The notes beneath the pieces were generated by a model. The model searched no databases. It worked only from the letters and a program-made list of their open reading frames with translations, and was not told the origin of the DNA. Below, in pieces: positions 53,563-61,590 of a stretch of DNA of 64,000 bases; within the stretch, counting starts at the first letter, position 1, and every line of letters starts with the position of its first letter. The translations under genes were made by a program, and so were the position numbers. Source of the DNA: Larkinella knui (lineage in GTDB: Bacteria > Bacteroidota > Bacteroidia > Cytophagales > Spirosomataceae); the NCBI RefSeq assembly GCF_003858645.1, contig NZ_RQJP01000001.1:992001-1056000 (forward strand), written 5' to 3'.

Positions 53563-53570
53563 TACCTTTG
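53563..53570 (+). promoter_or_regulatory. Candidate -7 box of mltG
   Basis: TACCTTTG matches TAnnTTTG exactly, 21 bases before the ATG at 53592. The best -33 words (TTTG at 53535, TTG at 53545) have unusual spacing, so only the -7 box is supported. Confidence 0.5.
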
Positions 53571-53591
53571 CAGTCCCAACTGTTTGTACTT

Positions 53592-54629
53592 ATGTCCCGT
53601 TCATTTGTCATTGGAATTCTGATTGTCGCATCCGTTCTGTTATCTACGTTCTCATTTTATGGGTGGCAAATTTTCAAAACGCCGAACCTGCAAACGGATG
53701 AAGGCGACAAAGATTTTGAGCTGCTGATTCCGCGTGGAGCGACGTTCAAAACCGTCATGGACTCGCTTGATGCCCACCATGTCGTGCACGATAAAATGTC
53801 GTTTCGGTTTCTGGCGCGCTTCATGAAGTATACCGATAATGTGAAAAACGGTCGGTATATTATTAAAAAGGAAATGAACAACCAGGACGCGATTCGCAAA
53901 CTCCGTTCGGGTGCTCAGGACCCCATGAAGCTGACCTTCAATAACATCCGGTTAAAAGATGAACTGATTGCCAAGCTGGGGAGCAAATTTGAATTCGGCC
54001 CTCAGACGCTGGATACCCTTTTGAAAGATCCCAGGGTGTGTGAACGGTATGGTTTCGATACGACGACGATCATGTGCATGTTTTTGCCGAATACGTACGA
54101 ATTTTTCTGGACCACCAGTGCCACGAATTTTCTGGACCGGATGGGAAAAGAATACAAGAAATTCTGGACCCCCGAGCGTCAGCAAAAAGCAAAAGACATG
54201 GGATTGACCCAGACGCAGGTGCAAACGCTGGCTTCCATTGTTGAATCGGAAAGTAAAAAGAACGACGAAAAACCGCGGGTTGCCGGCGTTTACTGGAACC
54301 GATTGCAGCGGGGTATGTTGCTGGAAGCCGACCCGACGCTGGTGTTTGCCCTCCGCGATTTTACCATCCGGCGGGTGCTGAACGTTCATAAGCTCATCGA
54401 TTCGCCGTACAATACGTACCGGTTTAAAGGCCTGCCGCCCGGTCCGATCAACCTGCCGACGCTCAGTTCGATCGATGCGGTATTGAATCACGAAAACCAT
54501 GATTACCTGTATTTTGTAGCCCGATCGGATTTTTCCGGCTATCACACCTTCGCCAAAACGTACGAAGAACACCTGAACAACGCCCGGATTTATCACGCCG
54601 AACTGAACAAACGGGGAATTATGAAATAA
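53592..54629 (+). CDS. mltG: Endolytic murein transglycosylase MltG
   Basis: From the ATG at 53592 the product has 345 residues: an N-terminal membrane anchor (FVIGILIVASVLLSTFSFYG), a LysM-like part (about 40-105: IPRGATFKTVMDSLDAHHVV) and the YceG catalytic domain with LASIVESESKK (Glu about 218), VAGVYWNRLQRGMLLEADPT and LPPGPINLPTLSSIDAVLNH. MltG cleaves nascent glycan strands and limits their length. The TTG at 53568 would place extra residues before the anchor and is rejected. Confidence 0.95.
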   Translation: MSRSFVIGILIVASVLLSTFSFYGWQIFKTPNLQTDEGDKDFELLIPRGATFKTVMDSLDAHHVVHDKMSFRFLARFMKYTDNVKNGRYIIKKEMNNQDAIRKLRSGAQDPMKLTFNNIRLKDELIAKLGSKFEFGPQTLDTLLKDPRVCERYGFDTTTIMCMFLPNTYEFFWTTSATNFLDRMGKEYKKFWTPERQQKAKDMGLTQTQVQTLASIVESESKKNDEKPRVAGVYWNRLQRGMLLEADPTLVFALRDFTIRRVLNVHKLIDSPYNTYRFKGLPPGPINLPTLSSIDAVLNHENHDYLYFVARSDFSGYHTFAKTYEEHLNNARIYHAELNKRGIMK

Positions 54630-54718
54630 ATAGACTAAAGAAGCGAGACCAGAGAATAGTAGCCAAAAAGCCGCCAAAGTCATCATTCTCTTGTCCAGCC
54701 TCTCTATCTTACGAAACC

Positions 54719-55138
54719 ATGTTTACGTACGAAGTGCCACCCATTCGGGTTCGTTATGCCGACACCGATCAGATGGGGTATGTTTATTACGGCAATTACG
54801 CCCGGTATTATGAAATCGGACGCGTGGAAGCGTTGCGGAGTCTGGGGTTTCATTACAAGGACATGGAAGCATCGGGCGTGATGATGCCCGTTTATGAAAA
54901 CCGTTCGCGGTATCTGCGGCCAGCCCGGTACGATGATCTGCTGTCGATTCGGGTATCGATCCACGAAAAACCCGGGGTGCGGATCATTTTTCACTACGAC
55001 ATTTACAACCAGCACGGCGACCATCTGAATACCGGGGAAACGACGCTGGTTTTTATGATGGCCGCTACGGGACGCCTGACCAAATCGCCCGCTGATCTCA
55101 ACGAAAAACTCAAACCTTTTTTTGAATCCAGGGTTTAA
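54719..55138 (+). CDS. Acyl-CoA thioesterase, YbgC-type hotdog fold
   Basis: The 139-residue protein has the 4HBT pattern: VRYADTDQMGYVYYGNYARY (catalytic Asp and hotdog helix), EALRSLGFHYKDMEASGVMM, and YDDLLSIRVSIHEKPGVRII. The family hydrolyses acyl-CoA thioesters, in several genomes close to cell-envelope genes. It starts at 54719 shortly after mltG. Confidence 0.92.
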   Translation: MFTYEVPPIRVRYADTDQMGYVYYGNYARYYEIGRVEALRSLGFHYKDMEASGVMMPVYENRSRYLRPARYDDLLSIRVSIHEKPGVRIIFHYDIYNQHGDHLNTGETTLVFMMAATGRLTKSPADLNEKLKPFFESRV

Positions 55139-55164
55139 TTTTCATCCAGTAACGCTACCTGATC

Positions 55165-56118
55165 ATGTTGGAAAAATTGATGCGATATAGCGCCGTTCAA
55201 CGCGTTATTATTTTTCTTCAGAAGCACCGGGCCTTTGATTCCAAACAGGACTGGTTTCAGTTTCTGAATAAATTTCTCCCCAAAATAGCCGACAATGATA
55301 CCAGTGAGCGGGCTGCTTCGGTAGCGTATAGCCTTATTCTGGCGGTTTTTCCGGCCGTCATTTTCCTGTTTACCCTGATTCCGTTGATCCCGATTCCGAA
55401 CCTGGAAGGTCAGGTGATGGACTTTTTCTCGCAGGTTCTTCCCGCATCGACCTACGATACCGTCAAAACCACCATCTACGACATCATCAGCCGGCCCCGG
55501 GGTAATGTGCTTTCGTTCGGTTTTCTATTGGCTTTGTATGCGGCAACAAACGGAATTCTGTCGCTGATGATGGCTTTTAATTCGTCTCACAAAACCGGTG
55601 AACGGCGCGGTTTTCTGAAAACCCGGCTGATTGCCTTCGGTTTGACCATTATGCTGGCGGTCGCCCTGTTTTTAGCGATTGCCGGTTTAGTCGTGGGGGG
55701 CGTTTTGACGGATTACCTCCAGCACATCCGCATTCTTGACAATGTGGTTGTGACAACGCTCCTGAATGTAAGCCGGTATCTGGTCGTGTTTGCGGTATTT
55801 GTTGGGGCTATTTCGGTGATTTATAAATTTGGCCCCGACATCGATATGAAATGGAAGTTTGTCACGCCCGGTAGTATCATTGCCTCGGTACTGGTGGTGT
55901 TGACTACCTACGGGTTTTCGTTTTATGTGTCCAACTTCGGCTCCTACAACAAGCTTTATGGTTCCATCGGAACACTCATTGTACTCATGATCTGGATTAA
56001 TCTGGTCTGTTTACTGCTTATTCTCGGATTTGATTTGAATGTGGCGTTGTATCAACTGGAAGGCGATAAAAATCCGCAGGTAGAAGAGAAAACAATAAAT
56101 GCTCCCCAAACCGCTTAG
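55165..56118 (+). CDS. YihY/virulence factor BrkB family membrane protein
   Basis: The 317-residue protein has about six membrane segments and the family motifs ERAASVAYSLILAVFPAVIF, FLFTLIPLIPIP, GPDIDMKWKFVTPGSIIASV and IGTLIVLMIWINLVCLLLIL. The N-terminus (up to 55) is amphipathic and charged, the C-terminus hydrophilic. Function is not established; an RNase BN assignment is outdated. It starts 26 bases after the thioesterase gene. Confidence 0.93.
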   Translation: MLEKLMRYSAVQRVIIFLQKHRAFDSKQDWFQFLNKFLPKIADNDTSERAASVAYSLILAVFPAVIFLFTLIPLIPIPNLEGQVMDFFSQVLPASTYDTVKTTIYDIISRPRGNVLSFGFLLALYAATNGILSLMMAFNSSHKTGERRGFLKTRLIAFGLTIMLAVALFLAIAGLVVGGVLTDYLQHIRILDNVVVTTLLNVSRYLVVFAVFVGAISVIYKFGPDIDMKWKFVTPGSIIASVLVVLTTYGFSFYVSNFGSYNKLYGSIGTLIVLMIWINLVCLLLILGFDLNVALYQLEGDKNPQVEEKTINAPQTA

Positions 56119-56387
56119 AGAGCATTTACAATAACCCTAACCCAAAAAATCAGTAGCCAAGCTCTCGGCCTAAACTCTGACTGTTTCTTGCTGATAATTA
56201 GCATAAAAACCGTGCCAAAGCTGACTTAATTTACTATTCGGTTGCAGGCCCGCATTTCCCTTTCTACTCCGTAATCAGCACCGTTCACTCAAAAATGTTG
56301 TATTTATCGTTTGAATAATACATACTATTGCCCTAGGGAGAGTTGCAGTCTCTTTGTTCGATAATTACCTATCCTTCATCATCTATT

Positions 56388-57434
56388 ATGGCTGAAACTC
56401 TTGTTGAGGAACCGCAGGGCTTGCTGGCAGATTACCTGTCGTCGGTCCGACCGTTGGTATCGGTTATTTGCATCTGTTATAACCACGAACGCTTTATTAC
56501 GACGGCTTTGGAGTCGGTTTTAAACCAGACTTACCCGCTGGTCGAATTGATTGTAATTGACAACAACAGCAGTGACCACTCGGTGGCTCGAATTGAGGAA
56601 GTAATCCAAAAACATCCGAAAATTCAGTTGATTCGGAACACCGAAAATACCGGGATCTGCCGGGCGTTTAACCAGGGACTGAAACGGGCCAAAGGACGGT
56701 ATATAATTGATTTATCGGGCGACGATGTTCTGCACCGCGAACGGATTACCCGGCAGGTTGCCGGATTTGAACGATTGGCGGGCGACTATGCCGTAATTTT
56801 CAGTAATGCCGCTTACATCGACGAAAACGGCCAGTTGACCGGCTATCACTACCCCGTCAATTCGAGAGGAGAAACCACGCTGGAGGTGCCATCAGGTTGG
56901 GTTTTTAAGGAAATTCTGGCGTCTTATTTTGTGTCGACTCCCACCATGATGATGCGGAAAGATGTTCTGGAAAGCCTGGGGGGCTACGACGAATCGCTGA
57001 GTTATGAAGATTTTGATTTCTGGGTCCGGACGGCGCGTGATTACCGGTATCATTACCAGGACGAAGTGCTGACGAGCAAGCGAATCCTTCGAAACTCACT
57101 TTCTAGCCAATTTGCCGACCGGCAAAGCTCACTGCTGGGGTCAACGTTGAAGGTTTGTTACAAAGCCTTCGACCAGTGCCAGTCGACGGACGAATACCAG
57201 GCGTTGGCGGGACGTATTCGCTGGTTTATCCGGCAATGCTTTTATACCGAGCAGTTCGAACTGGCGTTTCGGTTTAAAGAATTGCTGGAATTCATGGAAA
57301 GGCCCGATTTCCAGACAGCTGTGATCCTGCGTCTTTGCAAGTGGCATATTCCGATCAACAGGTTATACCGGCGGTATGCCCAATGGCAGCAAAACCGCCA
57401 GATTAGTCGGGGCGATGTCCGGATGTTGGTTTGA
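56388..57434 (+). CDS. Glycosyltransferase family 2 protein
   Basis: The ATG at 56388 gives 348 residues. The GT-A nucleotide-binding fold is visible: LVSVICICYNHERFITTALE, SVLNQTYPLVELIVIDNNSS, NTENTGICRAFNQGLKRAKG, RYIIDLSGDDVLHRERITRQ with the DxD-like SGDD, GYDESLSYEDFDFWVRTARD. A Cys/Trp-rich C-terminal helix region follows. No other polysaccharide genes are adjacent, so its acceptor is unknown. Confidence 0.92.
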   Translation: MAETLVEEPQGLLADYLSSVRPLVSVICICYNHERFITTALESVLNQTYPLVELIVIDNNSSDHSVARIEEVIQKHPKIQLIRNTENTGICRAFNQGLKRAKGRYIIDLSGDDVLHRERITRQVAGFERLAGDYAVIFSNAAYIDENGQLTGYHYPVNSRGETTLEVPSGWVFKEILASYFVSTPTMMMRKDVLESLGGYDESLSYEDFDFWVRTARDYRYHYQDEVLTSKRILRNSLSSQFADRQSSLLGSTLKVCYKAFDQCQSTDEYQALAGRIRWFIRQCFYTEQFELAFRFKELLEFMERPDFQTAVILRLCKWHIPINRLYRRYAQWQQNRQISRGDVRMLV

Positions 57435-57529
57435 CAACCACGCCAGATTTCTTTTAATCTCAGCCAGGAAATCGGTTATTTGCAACCAAAAGGCCCCAGG
57501 TTAGTTAAGCAGATAATCAAGAGAAGTGT

Positions 57530-58150
57530 ATGTCAGCCGAGTTTTTACGGATTCATCCCGATACCCCTGAGGAGCGGAAGATTCGCCATGTGGTCGATGT
57601 CCTGCGCGACGGCGGGGTCATTATCTATCCAACCGACACGATTTATGGATTGGGTTGCGATATTCACAACACCCGGGCCATCGAGCGCATTGCCCGCATC
57701 AAAGGCATCAAACCCCAGAAGAACGATTTTTCATTTATTTGCCACGATTTGAGCCACATCGCGGACTATGCCAAAGTTGGAAATATGGCGTTTAAAATGA
57801 TGAAGCGACTGCTGCCGGGGCCCTACACGTTTATTCTCGATGTTAGCCACCGGGTGCCCAAAATCCTTCATACCAACAAACGAACGGTGGGAATCCGGAT
57901 TCCCGACCACAACATTCCGCGTGAAATTGTGAAAGAGCTGGGCAATCCGATCATTACGACGACCATCAAAGACGACGACGATATTATCCAGTATATTACC
58001 GATCCCGAAATTATTTTTGAGCGGTTTCAACACCTGGTCGATATCGTTATCGACGGCGGAATAGGCGGAAATATTCCCTCAACCATCATCGACGCTACAA
58101 CGGATGATTTTGAAATTGTCCGGCAAGGATTGGGGCCGGCGGAGGTGTAA
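57530..58150 (+). CDS. YrdC-fold protein, YciO-type (threonylcarbamoyl-AMP synthase family)
   Basis: The 206-residue protein fits the YrdC/Sua5 fold: [96 protein letters not shown]. Its start ([20 protein letters not shown]) and the spacing of motifs recall E. coli YciO more than TsaC. The family makes threonylcarbamoyl-AMP for the tRNA t6A modification, though YciO members may have another role. No other t6A gene is adjacent. Confidence 0.85.
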   Translation: MSAEFLRIHPDTPEERKIRHVVDVLRDGGVIIYPTDTIYGLGCDIHNTRAIERIARIKGIKPQKNDFSFICHDLSHIADYAKVGNMAFKMMKRLLPGPYTFILDVSHRVPKILHTNKRTVGIRIPDHNIPREIVKELGNPIITTTIKDDDDIIQYITDPEIIFERFQHLVDIVIDGGIGGNIPSTIIDATTDDFEIVRQGLGPAEV

Positions 58151-58241
58151 AACGGGTTTAAAAAAGTTAAAACCAAAACCTCATACTCATTATTTTCAGA
58201 ATACCATTTCGATTTACAATAGAGTTTCTATTTTTGGTGTA

Positions 58242-58295
58242 CCTACGGATTAGAGTCCGTATTTTTTATGACCTTCACGGTCTGAAAACCGTAGG
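58242..58295. repeat. Imperfect inverted repeat with CCTACGG ends
   Basis: Left arm 58242-58259 and right arm 58278-58295 match at about 14 of 18 positions when one is reverse-complemented; ends CCTACGG and CCGTAGG pair exactly. Each arm also has an inner palindrome (ACGGATTAGAGTCCGT and ACGGTCTGAAAACCGT). The word CGGATTAGAGTCCG is related to the arm at 3733. Confidence 0.6.
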
Positions 58296-58327
58296 TTGTT
58301 AATTTCACATTTATTAATTCAAAAACA

Positions 58328-59404
58328 GTGGTAAACGGAGGGTGTAAGGCGTGCCGAGCGGCATGGAAAGCAGTGGCAATTACTTCAATAGTTATTCAAT
58401 TCAACGCGTTAACGGGCTGTTCATCCAGCAATGGAAGCAGTGAAGAAAAGACCAAAACCGATAGCGTTGCCGTCAAATCGTCAGCGCCGGTAACGGATTC
58501 GGTTCAGAAAGTGGCCGTCGTTCAGACGGCGTCGGCCGACACAACGGAAAAAGATCCGATGAAGGCCGACACCCTGCAATTTGCCGGAACCTTGCCCGAT
58601 ACGCTTCTGCCCAAGCACCGGATTCTGGCATATTACGGAAATCCGCACTCAAAAAAAATGGGTATTTTGGGTGAGTTTCCCCGCAAGGAGATGCTGCGCA
58701 AACTCGACCAGGAAGCCGAAAGATGGCAAAAAGCGGACCCCTCAAAACCCATTCAGAAAGCCTTGCATCTGGTTGCAATTTCGGCACAGGGAGCGCCCGG
58801 TAAAGACGGAAATTACCGCCTTCGGATGAGTGACAAAACGATCCGGAAAGTCATCAGCTGGGGTGCTCAGCACGGAGCCATTGTTTTTCTGGATATTCAG
58901 GTGGGTCTGGCCCCGCTGAAAGGCGAGCTGGCTTTTCTCGAAAAATACCTGAAACTGCCTTATGTACACCTCGGGATTGACCCGGAGTTTTCGATGAAAA
59001 CCGGTGCTCGTCCGGGATCCAAAATTGGTACCTATGACGCGTCGGATGTCAACGATGCTGTGCAGTTTCTGAGCCGGATTGTTAAAGAAAATAACGTTCC
59101 GCCGAAGATTCTGGTGGTCCACCGGTTCACGCAACGCATGGTGACGAACTACAAAAATATTAAGCTCGATCCCCGGGTTGCGGTTGTCATGGACATGGAC
59201 GGCTGGGGACCACCGTCGTTAAAGATCGATTCATACAAAGATTACATCGTTAAAGAACCGGTTCAGTATACCGGCTTCAAGCTTTTCTACAAAAATGATA
59301 TGAAGAAAGTGGACCACCGGTCAAACCATAAAGTTCCGCATTTGATGGAACCAGAAGAGGTTCTGGCTTTGGAACCCAAGCCACTTTATATTCAATATCA
59401 GTAG
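58328..59404 (+). CDS. Lipoprotein with probable TIM-barrel domain, function unknown
   Basis: The 358-residue product begins at a GTG and has a lipobox ALTGC (Cys about 31), then a Ser/Thr/Lys-rich linker to about 90. The rest (about 96-355) looks like a barrel: RILAYYGNPHSKKMGILGEF, ALHLVAISAQGAPGKDGNYR, AIVFLDIQVGLAPLKGELAF, YVHLGIDPEFSMKTGARPGS, ILVVHRFTQRMVTNYKNI and VAVVMDMDGWGPPSL. It resembles a family of actinobacterial and Deinococcus lipoproteins, from memory. A later GTG (58373) would give a shorter signal peptide. No activity can be assigned. Confidence 0.75.
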   Translation: MVNGGCKACRAAWKAVAITSIVIQFNALTGCSSSNGSSEEKTKTDSVAVKSSAPVTDSVQKVAVVQTASADTTEKDPMKADTLQFAGTLPDTLLPKHRILAYYGNPHSKKMGILGEFPRKEMLRKLDQEAERWQKADPSKPIQKALHLVAISAQGAPGKDGNYRLRMSDKTIRKVISWGAQHGAIVFLDIQVGLAPLKGELAFLEKYLKLPYVHLGIDPEFSMKTGARPGSKIGTYDASDVNDAVQFLSRIVKENNVPPKILVVHRFTQRMVTNYKNIKLDPRVAVVMDMDGWGPPSLKIDSYKDYIVKEPVQYTGFKLFYKNDMKKVDHRSNHKVPHLMEPEEVLALEPKPLYIQYQ

Positions 59405-59417
59405 TAAGATTACCGGC

Positions 59418-59526
59418 AGCCTGAAAGGCCTGAATAGATTAACCCCGACACCGCCCGGGTCTACCCGGCTCAATACCAGACTAAGCCTGAAAGGCTTGAA
59501 TACGCTAACCCCGGGCGGTGCCCGGG
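59418..59526 (-). repeat. Two inverted-orientation copies of the 66-67-bp repeat
   Basis: Copies begin at about 59418 and 59484, 66 bases apart, reading as the reverse complement of the array at 59609. The second is close to complete (AAGCCTGAAAGGCTT, then CCCGGGCGGTGCCCGGG); the first is diverged in the GC-rich stem. Confidence 0.75.
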
Positions 59527-59608
59527 TCTAATCCGACAAGCATACATCGCCCTTACGGAACAGGCCAACTCATCCCATAAGCTTACTTACGGACAGAGTC
59601 ATGGCGAG

Positions 59609-59866
59609 CCCCGGGCGGTGCCCGGGGTTAGCGTATTCAAGCCTTTCAGGCTTAGTCGGATGCTGGGCTGGTATCCCCCGGGCGATGCCCGGGGTTAGCG
59701 TATTCAAGCCTTTCAGGCTTGGTGGATGCTGAGCTGGGTATCCCCCGGGCGGTACCCGGGGTTAGCGTGTTCAAGCCTTTCAGGCTTAGGTGGATGCTGG
59801 GCCGGTATCCCCGGGCGCTACCCGGGGTTAATCTATTCAAGCCTTTCAGGCTTAGTCGGATGCTTC
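59609..59866 (+). repeat. Tandem array of four 66-67-bp units with two hairpins each
   Basis: Units start at 59609, 59676, 59743 and 59809 (periods 67, 67, 66; the last is slightly short). Each has a GC-rich palindrome (CCCCGGGCGGTGCCCGGGG and variants), then GTTAGCGTATTCAAGCC and a second palindrome AAGCCTTTCAGGCTT, then a spacer GTCGGATGCTGGGCTGGTAT or similar. Stem changes are partly compensatory or preserved in the loop (GCGGTGC, GCGATGC, GCGGTAC, GCGCTAC). Open frames across the array are artefacts of the repetition. Confidence 0.88.
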
Positions 59867-59886
59867 ATGCAGGCTTTTATCCCATT

Positions 59887-60762
59887 CTACCACTTCACCT
59901 GCGTCTTTACGTATTTGTCGCGTTTGTGCTTCCAGCGTTTGTGCGACCAGAGCCAGTCGGAGGGCGCTTTTTGAATGGTTTTTTCCAGAAGATCCCGGTA
60001 TCGGTGGAGTATTTCACCTGCCGGTAGATGGTCATACGGCGGTTCGGCGATGGGGTAGAACGTCATCGTGTAATGACCCCGGCGGATGCGTTGCATTTCA
60101 ATGTAAAAAACCGGCAGGCTAAAACTGCGGGCCAGCCGCTCCGTGCCGGGATAAAACGGCGTTTCCTGATTCATGAACGTGGTCCAATAGCCATATTCGG
60201 GCTGGTCGGGAATCTGGTCGGCAACGAGAGCAATCAGGCGGGGCTCTTTTCGCCGGGTAACCATTTCCCGCAGCAGGGCCTTCATCGGCACGGGTTTGGC
60301 GCCAAAATTGGAGCGGATATAATGAACCAATCGCTCCGAAACCGGATTGGTTAATTTTTTATAAACCGCATCGGCGGGCATCCCATTCACGACCGATGCG
60401 GAAGGGGCCCATTCCCAGTTGCACTGGTGTGAAGCCATAATTAAAACCGCCTGACCCTGCCCCAGTTTTTCCTCAACCAGTTCTTTGTTGGTAAAAGTTA
60501 CCCGATTTTGTAACTCGGCGGGTGACAATCCCGGTAACTTAAGCGTCTCAACCAATACATCCGCAAAGTTTCGGTAAAATTTTTTAGCGATATACCGGCG
60601 TTCCGTATCTGATTTTTTAGGAAAGGAGCGTTTTAAATTCGTATCGATTACCTTTTTTCGGTAGCGGATGAGATAAGCCAAAAGAAAGTACAAAACATCG
60701 GAAATGATGTAAAGGGCGGCAATTGGAACGTTGGCAAATAACCGGAAAAAGAATAGTGTCAT
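59887..60762 (-). CDS. LpxL/HtrB-like lysophospholipid acyltransferase
   Basis: The 291-residue protein has an N-terminal membrane region (FRLFANVPIAALYIISDVLY, FLLAYLIRYRKK) and the acyltransferase HX4E motif MASHQCNWEW (His112, Glu117). Further blocks are ALVADQIPDQPEYGYWTTFM and PFYPGTERLARSFSLPVFYI. The family adds the secondary acyl chains to lipid A, or related lipids, at the inner membrane. The repeat array lies 21 bases from its stop codon. It is divergent from WbqC. Confidence 0.92.
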   Translation of the reverse strand: MTLFFFRLFANVPIAALYIISDVLYFLLAYLIRYRKKVIDTNLKRSFPKKSDTERRYIAKKFYRNFADVLVETLKLPGLSPAELQNRVTFTNKELVEEKLGQGQAVLIMASHQCNWEWAPSASVVNGMPADAVYKKLTNPVSERLVHYIRSNFGAKPVPMKALLREMVTRRKEPRLIALVADQIPDQPEYGYWTTFMNQETPFYPGTERLARSFSLPVFYIEMQRIRRGHYTMTFYPIAEPPYDHLPAGEILHRYRDLLEKTIQKAPSDWLWSHKRWKHKRDKYVKTQVKW

Positions 60763-60877
60763 TGGAAAATGGGTAATCCGATCCGCAAAAAAATACCGCC
60801 GAATTAAAATTTTGCGGAACCGTTTGCTTGTTCAATGCGAAATTCATTTATTTGGTGCTATCAACGAGTCGAGTATA

Positions 60878-61531
60878 TTGGAAAAGTACCACGTTGGTCA
60901 ATTAAGCCAGGCAATTCGGATTGAATTGCATTACCTTCCCAGCCTGACTTATTTCACCGCACTCTTACCCTTCGATACCGTTTGGCTGGAAGCAGCCGAA
61001 CATTATGGAAAGCAAAGTTACAGAAATCGGTGTTATGTCCTGACGGCAAATGGCATCGACCGACTGACGGTTCCGGTACTGAATGGTACGCATAAGCAAT
61101 TAATTCGTGAGGTACGGATTGATGACCGTCAAGCCTGGCCGGATCGTCACTGGCGATGTTTGGTTACGGCTTACAGCAAAGCTCCTTTTTTTGAGTACTA
61201 TGCTGATGAACTGGAGTTGGTATTTCGGAAAAAATGGGTCTTCTTAATTGACTTAAATCTCGAACTGCTGACATTATGTCTGAAATGGCTGGGCTGGCAG
61301 AAGACGCTGCTTTTGACAGAAACCTTTGAAAGACAACTGAGTAGGGAAGTTCTGGATGCTCACGCGCAAATCAATGCCCGGGGAAATATACAAAATGGCA
61401 GGTTTTATCATCCCGTTTCTTATCTTCAGAACTTTGGCAATGTATTTGTACCTGATTTAAGCATTCTGGACTTGATTTTCTGCCAGGGAAATAGGGCCAG
61501 CGACGTTTTAAAGCAGTCGTTGATCCAGTGA
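60878..61531 (+). CDS. WbqC-family protein
   Basis: The 217-residue product (from an in-frame TTG at 60878) has the WbqC core: IELHYLPSLTYFTALLPFDT, VWLEAAEHYGKQSYRNRCYV, TANGIDRLTVPVLNGTHKQL, AYSKAPFFEYYADELELVFR and GRFYHPVSYLQNFGNVFVPD, with the typical HYLPSLAYF start. The start is uncertain: no ATG lies near, the frame is open to 60731, where it overlaps the divergent acyltransferase start, and another TTG just before HYLP is possible. WbqC proteins are proposed to modify O-antigen or related glycans, but the role is not established. Confidence 0.85.
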   Translation: MEKYHVGQLSQAIRIELHYLPSLTYFTALLPFDTVWLEAAEHYGKQSYRNRCYVLTANGIDRLTVPVLNGTHKQLIREVRIDDRQAWPDRHWRCLVTAYSKAPFFEYYADELELVFRKKWVFLIDLNLELLTLCLKWLGWQKTLLLTETFERQLSREVLDAHAQINARGNIQNGRFYHPVSYLQNFGNVFVPDLSILDLIFCQGNRASDVLKQSLIQ

Positions 61532-61590
61532 ACAATACCGAAAAAAAAATCGTTACTACGGTAAGACGCAAATAATACAACCCTAAGCGA

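Noticed and set aside
59418-59866. CRISPR array
   Set aside because: Units are 66-67 bp and nearly identical throughout with no unique spacers, in two orientations, and no cas genes are present.
59652-60027. Open reading frames on both strands across the repeat array (62 and 102 codons)
   Set aside because: They exist only because the 66-67-bp units lack stops in those frames; the translated repeats are unlike any protein domain and lack ribosome-binding sites.
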